In this document: piece by piece, positions 17,376-24,589 of the stretch
Layout: each line of letters opens with the position of its first letter
Position numbering within the stretch: position 1 is the first letter of the stretch
Source of the DNA: Opitutaceae bacterium EW11
GTDB lineage: Bacteria; Verrucomicrobiota; Verrucomicrobiia; Opitutales; Opitutaceae
Length of the DNA stretch: 64,000 bases
Reading direction: 5' to 3'
Assembly: GCA_003054665.1 (NCBI GenBank)
Contig: QAYY01000001.1
Coordinates: 981,501 to 1,045,500, forward strand
Program-made: the position numbers and the translations under genes
Notes under the pieces: generated by a model
Databases searched by the model: none
What the model was told of the DNA's origin: nothing
The model's input: the letters and a program-made list of their open reading frames with translations, nothing else

Positions 17376-18227
17376 ATGCAGATTCAGGATCTTTCCCTCG
17401 ACGCGATCGACATGAACGGCGGCACGCAGGCACGCGTGCGCACGGACGACGAGGCGATCTCGTCCTACGCGGCCGACATGACGCAGGGCGCCGTCTTTCC
17501 CCCGATCACCGTTTATTACGACGGCGCCACCTACTGGCTGGCCGACGGCTTTCACCGCTACCTCGCCGCGAAACGGATCGAGCAGCCCACGATCAAGGCC
17601 GAGGTCCACGCCGGCGGCCGGACCGACGCTCTCAAGCACGCCCTCGGCGCCAACGCCACCAACGGCGTCTACCGCAACAACGCCGACAAGCGGAACGCGG
17701 TGGAAATCGCGCTGCGCGAATGGAGCGACCGCGCCAATCCCGTCATCGCCGAGATCTGCAAGGTCTCGGTCGAGCTGGTCCGCCAGATCCGGAAGGAGAT
17801 GACGTCGCAGCAACGCCTGCCGCAGTCGGAGACCGTCACGGGCCGCGACGGACGCGAATATCCGGCGGCGATCGAGCGCCAGCCGCGCGGCAAATCCGAA
17901 CGGCCCTCCAGCGAGGAGGCCGCGGGCAGCGATGGCGGCGGGCACGGCGGTTTCAGCAAGGGCAAGGGCGACCCCGGCGCGCTCGGCGGGACCAATACCG
18001 AACTCGAAACCGAGGCCCGCTCGATGATTCGCAAGGGCGAGATGAATCCGTTCGAGCTTCCCAAGATGCTCACCGCCACGGCGCACGACTACGCCGAGAC
18101 AGTCATCACGCTCCTCAGCAAGATGCGCCCGGACGACCCGAAGCGGACCGACGCCCTTTTCCGCATCAAACGGGCCATCGACAAGCTGATCGCAGGCGAA
18201 CCCGTCGGCATGCACACCGGCACCTGA
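17376..18227 (+). CDS. ParB N-terminal-domain protein
   Basis: 283 residues from ATG 17376 (MQIQDLSLDAIDMNGGTQ). In-frame ATGs at 17349 and 17358 lie inside the hairpin and are less likely, although 17349 has a G-rich stretch before it. The ParB/sulfiredoxin-like domain shows TQARVRTDDEAISSYAADM, FPPITVYYDGATYWLADGFHRYLAAK and ANATNGVYRNNADKRNAVEIAL. A helix-turn-helix-like stretch (VIAEICKVSVELVRQIRKEM) and the sequence GRDGREYPA follow, a combination known from stand-alone ParB-like DNA-binding proteins of phages and mobile elements. A Gly/Ser-rich linker precedes a helical C-terminus. No ParA partner or parS-like site was seen, so a role in chromosome partition is unlikely. Confidence 0.8.
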   Translation: MQIQDLSLDAIDMNGGTQARVRTDDEAISSYAADMTQGAVFPPITVYYDGATYWLADGFHRYLAAKRIEQPTIKAEVHAGGRTDALKHALGANATNGVYRNNADKRNAVEIALREWSDRANPVIAEICKVSVELVRQIRKEMTSQQRLPQSETVTGRDGREYPAAIERQPRGKSERPSSEEAAGSDGGGHGGFSKGKGDPGALGGTNTELETEARSMIRKGEMNPFELPKMLTATAHDYAETVITLLSKMRPDDPKRTDALFRIKRAIDKLIAGEPVGMHTGT

Positions 18228-18246
18228 GCCGGCTGGCGCGCCATCG

Positions 18247-19062
18247 CTACCCTTCCACCAGCATCGGCGGGGCGCTCGCCGGGGACTCGATTTCGGCGGG
18301 TTCGTCGTCTTTCAATCGCACTCCGCTGAGTTCGAGCCGCGCCGACTTCTTCAAAAGCAGCGCGAGCTTCCGTGCCGCCTGTATCGGCGGAAGCCCCTCC
18401 GCGCGGATGTTCGAAACGCAGTTGCGGTCCGCGTCCGTGCAGGACTGCCGCGGCCGATAGGTGAAATACGCGCCAAGGCTGTCCGGCGACCCCAGCCCGG
18501 GGCGTTCGCCCAAAAACAGGATGGTGTGCCGCGCGCCCACGACTTCGCCGACGTCGTCCTGCAGCTTCACGCGAGCGAGCGGCACCACGAAGATCGGGAA
18601 GATCGACCAACCCTCGCTCTCGAGCTGGCGCACGAGGGGAACGATGGTCGCGGCCGCATGATTTTCCGCCGCGCGCGCCGCCAGTCCGTCGGAAACCAGA
18701 ATCGCGAGATCCCTCCTGCCCCAGGCGTTCGCGGCGTTGCGCAGCCAGGTGCGGGAAACGTCGGCCAAGCGCCGGCCCAGGTCCGGGCGCAGGAGGTAGG
18801 TCTCGCGGTTCGGCACCGCCGTGGTCAGCCACTCCGTCGGCAGACCGTCATGGCGGAGCTGCCGGATGATGCCGTTGGCGTCGAAAGCGGCGTTCACCGC
18901 ATCCCTCGCCCGGGCATGCGCCAGCCGGAAATCGAGCTGCGAAACCGTGCGCAGGCTTCCGCCCGATCGCCCGAGCGCGATGCGCGCCGAGGTGTAGTGG
19001 GAAAGTGAACACCAGGAATCCGGCCCCGCGGGTGCCGGCCGTCGGCTGTCATTCGATGGCAT
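18247..19062 (-). CDS. eutC: Ethanolamine ammonia-lyase small subunit
   Basis: 271 residues. The family pattern is clear: ARIALGRSGGSLRT, LDFRLAHARARDAV, LLRPDLGRRL, DLAILVSDGLAARA and DDVGEVVGARHTILFLGERPGLGSPDSLGAYFTYRP, then the Cys-containing stretch SCTDADRNCVSNIR. With EutB it forms the coenzyme-B12-dependent lyase that splits ethanolamine into acetaldehyde and ammonia; EutC contributes to cobalamin binding. Its start overlaps the end of eutB by 14 bases, so the two are translated together. A C-terminal extension of about 20 residues (DDEPAEIESPASAPPM) is unusual but not disruptive. Confidence 0.97.
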   Translation of the reverse strand: MPSNDSRRPAPAGPDSWCSLSHYTSARIALGRSGGSLRTVSQLDFRLAHARARDAVNAAFDANGIIRQLRHDGLPTEWLTTAVPNRETYLLRPDLGRRLADVSRTWLRNAANAWGRRDLAILVSDGLAARAAENHAAATIVPLVRQLESEGWSIFPIFVVPLARVKLQDDVGEVVGARHTILFLGERPGLGSPDSLGAYFTYRPRQSCTDADRNCVSNIRAEGLPPIQAARKLALLLKKSARLELSGVRLKDDEPAEIESPASAPPMLVEG

Positions 19063-20431
19063 GGGCGAGAAGAGCGTGACGCTCGTCGATCCTGCGCAGG
19101 CGCTTTCCGTCTTCGGAGATGTGCATGGCCTCGAGCCAGGCCTCGAACTCCGGGGCGGGGCGAAGGCCGAGCGTCTGTCGCAGGTAGTGGCTGTCGTGAA
19201 AGGAGGTCGATTGGTAGCCCAGCATGATGTCGTCCGCTCCGGGCACGCCCATGATGTAGTTCACGCCGGCCACGCCGAGCAGGGTCAGCAGCGTATCCAT
19301 ATCGTCCTGATCCGCCTCGGCGTGGTTGGTGTAGCAGACGTCCACGCCCATCGGCAGCCCCAGAACCTTTCCGCAGAAATGGTCCTCGAGTCCGGCGCGG
19401 ATGATTTGTTTCCCATCGTACAGGTACTCCGGCCCGATGAAGCCCACCACGGTGTTCACCAGCAGCGGATCGAAGTGGCGCGCGACCGCGTAGGCCCGCG
19501 CCTCGCACGTTTGCTGATCGACCCCGTGGTGCGCTCCGGCGGAGAGCGCCGCACCCTGGCCGGTTTCGAAATACATCACGTTCTGACCGACCGTGCCGCG
19601 GCCCAGCGCGAGCGCGGCCTGGCGGGCCTCGGAGAGCAGCGCCAGGTTGACGCCGAAGCTCGCGTTCGCCGCCTCGGTTCCCGCGATCGATTGAAACACG
19701 AGATCGACCGGTGCGCCGCGGCGCATCGCCTCCATCTGCGTGGTGACGTGCGCCAGGACGCACGACTGCGTCGGGATCTCGTAACGTCGAAGAAGATCGT
19801 CGATCAGCTTCAACAGTCCCTCCACCGCCGGGACGCTGTCCGTGGCGGGGTTGATTCCGATCACCGCGTCTCCGCAGCCGTAGAGCAGCCCGTCGATGAT
19901 CGACGCCGCGATGCCCCGCGGGTCGTCGGTCGGATGGTTGGGCTGCAGCCGGACCGCGAGCCGCCCGGGCTGCCCGAGCGTGTTTCGAAACGCCGTCACG
20001 ACGCGTCGCTTTTGAGCGACCAGGATGAGGTCCTGGTTGCTCATCAGCTTCGAAACCGCGGCGACCATCTCGGGCATGAGCCCCGGCGAGACCGCCTCGA
20101 GAGTCGCCCCCGTCGTTCTGTAGTCCAGCAGCCAATCGCGGAATTCGCCCACCGACAGCGCGGCCACGGGCGAAAACGCCTCCGCATCGTGCGTATCCAA
20201 GATCAGCCGCGTCACCTCGTCGGACTCGTACGGGACCAGTGGCTCGTCGAGGAAACGGCGGAGCGGCACGTCGGCGAGACATTGCTGGGCCGCCACGCGC
20301 TCCTCGGCGGACTCAGCCGCGATGCCGGCCAGTTCGTCGCCCGACCGCTTCGGCGTCGCTTTCGCCAGCAGATCGCGCAGCGAGGAGAAGCTGTGGCGTC
20401 GGGCGCCGACGAGGCACGAATAGGTGCGCAT
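19049..20431 (-). CDS. eutB: Ethanolamine ammonia-lyase large subunit
   Basis: 460 residues from ATG 20431 (MRTYSCLVGARRHSFSSL), the usual EutB length. Conserved parts include LLAKATPKRSGDELAG, VRLQPNHPTDDPRGIAASIIDGLLYGCGDAVIGINPATDS, FQSIAGTEAANASFGVNLALL, VMYFETGQGAALSAGAHHGVDQQTCEARAYA and VGFIGPEYLYDGKQIIRAGLEDHF. It is the catalytic subunit of the B12-dependent lyase. The permease gene ends 17 bases upstream and eutC overlaps downstream, giving one operon. EutA reactivase, EutR and shell proteins are absent nearby. Confidence 0.98.
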   Translation of the reverse strand: MRTYSCLVGARRHSFSSLRDLLAKATPKRSGDELAGIAAESAEERVAAQQCLADVPLRRFLDEPLVPYESDEVTRLILDTHDAEAFSPVAALSVGEFRDWLLDYRTTGATLEAVSPGLMPEMVAAVSKLMSNQDLILVAQKRRVVTAFRNTLGQPGRLAVRLQPNHPTDDPRGIAASIIDGLLYGCGDAVIGINPATDSVPAVEGLLKLIDDLLRRYEIPTQSCVLAHVTTQMEAMRRGAPVDLVFQSIAGTEAANASFGVNLALLSEARQAALALGRGTVGQNVMYFETGQGAALSAGAHHGVDQQTCEARAYAVARHFDPLLVNTVVGFIGPEYLYDGKQIIRAGLEDHFCGKVLGLPMGVDVCYTNHAEADQDDMDTLLTLLGVAGVNYIMGVPGADDIMLGYQSTSFHDSHYLRQTLGLRPAPEFEAWLEAMHISEDGKRLRRIDERHALLAHAIE

Positions 20432-20448
20432 GGCGGAGCAGGATTCGT

Positions 20449-22020
20449 TCAGCCGATCGGCGTCGGGGCGGGCGCCAGATCGCCGGTTCCGGCCGGCGCG
20501 GCAGGCGCCGCGACACCCTTGATCGAGGTCACCGGCGGCCCCTTGAAGACCTTGCGCACGCCCAGCCACCAGCCGAGCGTCAGGAGCGCCACCGCGCCGA
20601 TCAGCGCATTCAGGGCGAGATCGTTGGGCGGCTGCACGCCGATCCAGACGATCAGGCCCACGAAGGCCACCGAGATCGCCGCGAGGGTCTTGTAGAGAAC
20701 GGGACCGAGGTCGAACGGCCCCATTTTCGTCCACGTTTTCCCGTAGGCGACGATCCCCGCCACCGCCGGCATGACGTACGAGATGTAGAGGAAAATCACA
20801 CAGGCTGCCGTGAGCGTGGAATACGCCGGGGCGTAGAGCGTCGAGCCCACCGCGAGCGCCGCCGTGGTCCAGATCGCCGTCACGGGCGTCTTCCATTTCG
20901 GCGAGACCTTGCGCAGCGCCTTCGACGCCGGCAGTCCGCCGTCGCGGGCGAAGGCGAAGATCATGCGCGACGTCGACGTCACGCAGGCGAGGCCGCAGAG
21001 GAAATTGGATACGACGATGCCGATCCAGAGGAGTTTGCCGAGCGTGCCGGGCAGGACCTGCTCCATCAGCCACGGGAAAACGTTCGCCCCCTGCTTGGCG
21101 GCGTCGGCCAGACTGGGCATCGCGACCACGAAGGCCGAAACCATCACCCAGCCGAAGAGACCGGAGAGATAGACAGAGCGGAGGATGCCCTTCGGCACGT
21201 TTTTCGCGGCGTCGACCGTTTCCTCCGAGGTGTGCGCCGAAGCGTCGTACCCCGTGATGGTGTAGATCGGCCACATCAACCCGAGCAGCAGCATGGTGAG
21301 CGAACTCGCGTGGGCGGGCCAAACGCCGCCGCCGGCGTCGCCGCTGAAATTCGTGAACGTGAACAGGCGTCCGACGTCGTGGCTCGGCGCGAAGACGAGC
21401 ATCGCGGCGGTGAGCGCGATCGCGACGGCGAAGATCAGGTAGCCGCTGAAATCGGTCAGCAGCGTGACCGCCCGGATGCCGAAGTGGTTAAAAAGCGCCT
21501 GAACGAGAGTGATAATGCTCACTCCGACGATCTGGTGGACGACCGTGAGTTTGCTCGGATCGATTCCGATCATCGGTCCGATGAAATTCACGAATAGGCT
21601 GTACGTGCCGACGTTCACGGCCGCGGTGACAAACACCACGCCGGCGAGATTGAACCACGCCGTGGCCCAGCCCCAGCCCTTGCCGCCGAGGATGGAGCTC
21701 CAGTGATAAAGCCCGCCGGCCGTCGGAAACGCCGAAGCCACCTGCGCCATGCACAGCGCGACGACGAGGCAGAGCGCCACGCCAAGCGGCCATACGATGC
21801 CAGCCGCCGCGCCGCCCACCGCGCTGACGCCCAGCTGCAGCGAGGTGATGCCGCCCGCGAGGATGCAGATGATCGAAAAGGAAATGGCGAAGTTGGAAAA
21901 CCCGCTCATCCGCCGCACGAGTTCCTGTGCGTAGCCCATGCTCTCGAGGAGCTTGGTGTCTTCCGACGCACGCGCCGAAGCCGCCGTGTGTCCCGACGCG
22001 CCCTTCTTGGTTGCTGACAT
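20449..22020 (-). CDS. eat: APC-family permease, probable ethanolamine transporter
   Basis: 523 residues from ATG 22020. About twelve transmembrane helices with the amino-acid permease signatures SGFSNFAISFSIICILAGGITSLQLG near the first helix, AGGLYHWSSILGGKGWGWATAWFNLAG and TGYDASAHTSEETVDAAKNVPKGILRSVYLSG. The resemblance is to the GABA/choline/ethanolamine branch. Direct coupling to eutB and eutC (17-base gap) makes ethanolamine the likely substrate, as in the eat-eutBC operons of Pseudomonas. The C-terminus is a short Ala/Pro-rich tail. A sigma-54-type promoter lies about 55 bases upstream. Confidence 0.9.
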   Translation of the reverse strand: MSATKKGASGHTAASARASEDTKLLESMGYAQELVRRMSGFSNFAISFSIICILAGGITSLQLGVSAVGGAAAGIVWPLGVALCLVVALCMAQVASAFPTAGGLYHWSSILGGKGWGWATAWFNLAGVVFVTAAVNVGTYSLFVNFIGPMIGIDPSKLTVVHQIVGVSIITLVQALFNHFGIRAVTLLTDFSGYLIFAVAIALTAAMLVFAPSHDVGRLFTFTNFSGDAGGGVWPAHASSLTMLLLGLMWPIYTITGYDASAHTSEETVDAAKNVPKGILRSVYLSGLFGWVMVSAFVVAMPSLADAAKQGANVFPWLMEQVLPGTLGKLLWIGIVVSNFLCGLACVTSTSRMIFAFARDGGLPASKALRKVSPKWKTPVTAIWTTAALAVGSTLYAPAYSTLTAACVIFLYISYVMPAVAGIVAYGKTWTKMGPFDLGPVLYKTLAAISVAFVGLIVWIGVQPPNDLALNALIGAVALLTLGWWLGVRKVFKGPPVTSIKGVAAPAAPAGTGDLAPAPTPIG

Positions 22021-22074
22021 AGGTGAAGTGTTCGAACCGCCGGGAGACGCCGGCTCGTGGGGCGCTCGCCTAAC

Positions 22075-22091
22075 AGCATACGCGGTGCCAG
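22075..22091 (-). promoter_or_regulatory. Sigma-54 promoter candidate for the ethanolamine operon
   Basis: On the minus strand the sequence is CTGGCACCGCGTATGCT. It matches the -24/-12 consensus YTGGCAC-N5-TTGCW at every position but one (ATGC for TTGC), with the correct 10 bases between the GG and GC pairs. Transcription would start near 22064, giving a leader of about 44 bases before the permease ATG. Confidence 0.65.
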
Positions 22092-22157
22092 CACCCTCGG
22101 CCGCTCGGTCGCGGGAGCGCGAGCCGCTGGCCCGCGCTCCCGGGGGGGGTATCTCAC

Positions 22158-22178
22158 CGGCATCGGATTCCGATGCCG
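22158..22178. promoter_or_regulatory. Perfect dyad, candidate upstream activator site of the ethanolamine operon
   Basis: Arms CGGCATCGGA and TCCGATGCCG are separated by a single T. The centre lies about 104 bases upstream of the start point expected from the sigma-54 promoter, the normal place for an NtrC-type activator site. No activator gene is present in the window. Confidence 0.55.
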
Positions 22179-22264
22179 AGGCGCGGACGGCGCCGCGCCC
22201 TCCAGCGTGGATGCACGACCTGTTTCGGAAGGCGCGACGAGCGAACCTCACAGGCGTGCCGAAT

Positions 22265-22286
22265 CCCGCAATCGCGCGCTTGCGGG
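22265..22286 (-). terminator. Hairpin downstream of the alcohol dehydrogenase
   Basis: Arms CCCGCAA and TTGCGGG enclose an 8-base loop about 80 bases after the dehydrogenase stop. There is no T-run, so a terminator role is only possible. It lies in the 344-base gap 22021-22364, which holds no gene. Confidence 0.3.
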
Positions 22287-22364
22287 TGGATCGGCGCCTC
22301 CCCACGACGACATCTTCGTCCGATCTGGAGGGCGCGCCGCCGACTGGCCCTCTCGCTCCGATGT

Positions 22365-23444
22365 CTAATCGACCCGGATCACGATCTTCCCGAAATGCCG
22401 TCCGGATCCCATGTGGTGAAACGCCTCTTTCGTCTCCTCCCACGAGAACACGCGGTCGATCGCGGGCTGCAGACGGGCCAGGGCGAACGCGCGATTCATT
22501 TCGACGAACGACTGACGCGAGCCGACGAGCACGCCCCGAACGCGGGCTTTCTTCCGCAGCACACGGAGCGGACTCAACCCGCCTTCCACACCTGCGAGGT
22601 ATCCGATGACATAAACGCTTCCGCCGACCGCGACCGAGTCCAGCGACTCCGCCATCGTGTTGGCCCCCCCGACCTCGATCACATGCTCCACGCCCTCGCC
22701 GTTCGTCAGCTCAGCCACCTGTTTTGACCATTCGGGGTGGCGCCGGTAGTTGATTCCGGCATCGGCGCCGAGACTGCGGGCCCGCTCGAGCTTCTCGTCG
22801 CTGCTCGAGGTGACGATCACCCGCGCTCCGGCGAGCTTGGCAATCTGAAGGGCGAAGATGGCTACGCCACCCGTCCCCTGCACGAGCACGGTCTCGCCCG
22901 GCTTCAGGCCGCCTTGCACGATCAACGCGTTCCACGCCGTGACCGCCGCGATCGGCAGCGTCGAGGCCTGCTCGAACGACAAATAGTCGGGAATCCGCAC
23001 GAGCCCCGACGCCGGGAGCAGCGCCCGCTGCCGCAGCAGGCCGGGGAGCGGTCCGCCGAGCGTCTCGGCTCCGGCCGGCGGGCGTTCGCCGCTGTCCCAA
23101 ACCTGCCAGAAATTCGGCATCGCCCTGTCGCCGACGCGGAAACCGGTCACTCCGGCGCCGAGCGCCAGGATTTCGCCGGCAACATCGGACACGGGAATGA
23201 ACGGCGGCGCGTAGTGGCCGGCTGGATATTGTCCGCGCAGGATGTCGTAGTCGCGAAAGTTCAGCGATGCCGCGCGGATGCCGAGCAACACTTCGCCCGG
23301 GCCGGGCTCGCCCACCGGGCGGTCGACCGGCTTGAGATTGTCGACCGAGAATTCCTTTTCGATCAGGTAGGTGAAGTTCGTTGCCGGGCGGCGCGTGCTG
23401 GCGGGAGAAGCGGGACCGGTGCTTTCGAGAATGGCAGGATTCAT
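22365..23444 (-). CDS. NAD(P)-dependent alcohol dehydrogenase (medium-chain, quinone-oxidoreductase-like)
   Basis: 359 residues from ATG 23444 (MNPAILESTG). The GroES-like part has GPGEVLLGIRAASLNFRDYDILRGQYP and VSDVAGEILALGAGVTGFRVGDRA. The nucleotide-binding part has GETVLVQGTGGVAIFALQIAKLAGARVIVTSSSDEKLERARSLGAD. The catalytic-zinc ligands of classical alcohol dehydrogenases are not in their usual places, so a zinc-free reductase is likely. It is divergent from a LysR regulator across 113 bases that include a perfect dyad, which suggests that this regulator controls it. The substrate is unknown. Confidence 0.9.
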   Translation of the reverse strand: MNPAILESTGPASPASTRRPATNFTYLIEKEFSVDNLKPVDRPVGEPGPGEVLLGIRAASLNFRDYDILRGQYPAGHYAPPFIPVSDVAGEILALGAGVTGFRVGDRAMPNFWQVWDSGERPPAGAETLGGPLPGLLRQRALLPASGLVRIPDYLSFEQASTLPIAAVTAWNALIVQGGLKPGETVLVQGTGGVAIFALQIAKLAGARVIVTSSSDEKLERARSLGADAGINYRRHPEWSKQVAELTNGEGVEHVIEVGGANTMAESLDSVAVGGSVYVIGYLAGVEGGLSPLRVLRKKARVRGVLVGSRQSFVEMNRAFALARLQPAIDRVFSWEETKEAFHHMGSGRHFGKIVIRVD

Positions 23445-23516
23445 GGTTTGAAGGCGTCGGCGCGAAGGACCATCCCCCGCGCTTCGACGCTGAAACAATA
23501 TCGCCGGGGCCCCTTG

Positions 23517-23544
23517 CGAACCATGTCCGGGGCGGCATGGTTCG
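23517..23544. promoter_or_regulatory. Dyad in the LysR/alcohol dehydrogenase divergent promoter region
   Basis: Perfect 9-bp arms CGAACCATG and CATGGTTCG are separated by 10 bases and lie 14 bases before the LysR start. The position fits an autoregulatory LysR site, though the arms do not follow the simplest T-N11-A form. Confidence 0.5.
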
Positions 23545-23557
23545 ATGCTCAAACTGC

Positions 23558-24499
23558 ATGGAGCTACCCCACCTCAGAGAATTCCTCGCTTTGGCGGACG
23601 AACTCCACTTCGGCCGCGCCGCCGAAAAACTCGGTCTCCCGCAATCGTCGCTCTCCCGGCGGATGCAGCAGCTCGAGGCGATGCTCGGCGTCGCGTTGAT
23701 CGACCGTTCGAACAAGGCCATCGCGTTGACCCCGGCCGGCGAGGCGTTCCGCCACGACGCCCGCGCCCATCTCGACGGCCTGCGCGACGCCGTCGCCCGG
23801 GCACGCCGCATTTCCGCGGGCCATACCGGCCAGCTGAGGATCGCGTTCCCGTCCAACCTCGCCGCCTCGTTTCTCCCGCAGGTGCTCGCGCGGCTCCGCG
23901 CCGACGCTCCGGACGCCTCGCTCACGCTGCGCGAGCTTCCGAACGCCCTGCACGAAGCGGCGCTGCGCGCCCGGGAGATCGACATTGCCGTCACTCTGCT
24001 CCCCGTACGCGATCCGGCCCTGACGCAGCGCTTTCTGTTCACCGAACCGTTGAAAGTGCTCCTGGCGGACACCCACCCGCTGGCGCGCGAAGAAGCGGTG
24101 TCGTTGCGGCAGCTCCAGCGCGAAACGTTTTTGATGTGCCCCGCCTACCGCGACGCGGGATTCCACGAGACGATCCTCGAGCGCTGCGCCGCCTTCGGCT
24201 TCACGCCGCGAATCGGCGAGGAAACCGACAGCCGAGTTCTCCTCAGCGAACTCGTGGCGGGCCGGACCGGTATCGCCGTCCTTCCCGACTCGTCCACCCG
24301 AGTGCCCGGGACAGGCGTGGTTGCTCGCCCGATCAAAGAGCCGCTCGATCCGCTGCGCGTGGGTCTGGTGTGGTTCGAAGAACACCCGAACGCCTTGCGG
24401 AAACTCTTCGTCGCCGCAGCCGTCGAGTGCGCGAGCGAACTCGGCACTGCAGCCCCGCGTACAACCGAGAAACGCACCCGCGAACGCGTCGTCGCCTGA
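23558..24499 (+). CDS. LysR-family transcriptional regulator
   Basis: 313 residues from ATG 23558 (MELPHLREFLALADEL). The N-terminal helix-turn-helix is textbook LysR: HFGRAAEKLGLPQSSLSRRMQQLEAMLGVALIDRSNKAIALTPAGEAF. The effector domain follows from about residue 90 (GQLRIAFPSNLAASFLPQVLARLR), with DIAVTLLPV and GIAVLPDSS. These regulators normally activate a divergent target when bound to a small ligand, and the alcohol dehydrogenase is the obvious candidate. It is followed by the convergent end of the histidine kinase gene. Confidence 0.93.
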   Translation: MELPHLREFLALADELHFGRAAEKLGLPQSSLSRRMQQLEAMLGVALIDRSNKAIALTPAGEAFRHDARAHLDGLRDAVARARRISAGHTGQLRIAFPSNLAASFLPQVLARLRADAPDASLTLRELPNALHEAALRAREIDIAVTLLPVRDPALTQRFLFTEPLKVLLADTHPLAREEAVSLRQLQRETFLMCPAYRDAGFHETILERCAAFGFTPRIGEETDSRVLLSELVAGRTGIAVLPDSSTRVPGTGVVARPIKEPLDPLRVGLVWFEEHPNALRKLFVAAAVECASELGTAAPRTTEKRTRERVVA

Positions 24500-24589
24500 A
24501 GGGCGGGAGCGAATTGTGCGTCTGGTAGACCCGCAACGTCGCCCAGCGCCCCGCCTTCCAGAATCCGGTATCTGCCCTCCTCCGCCCGC

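Noticed and set aside
19061-20695. Long open frame antisense to eutB
   Set aside because: EutB is unmistakable on the minus strand; the opposite frame has no recognisable pattern.
22021-22364. Cobalamin riboswitch before the B12-dependent ethanolamine operon
   Set aside because: I looked for a B12-box-like GCCACTG and the GGGAA/GGTG core on the minus strand and found neither; the hairpins present do not fit the riboswitch layout.
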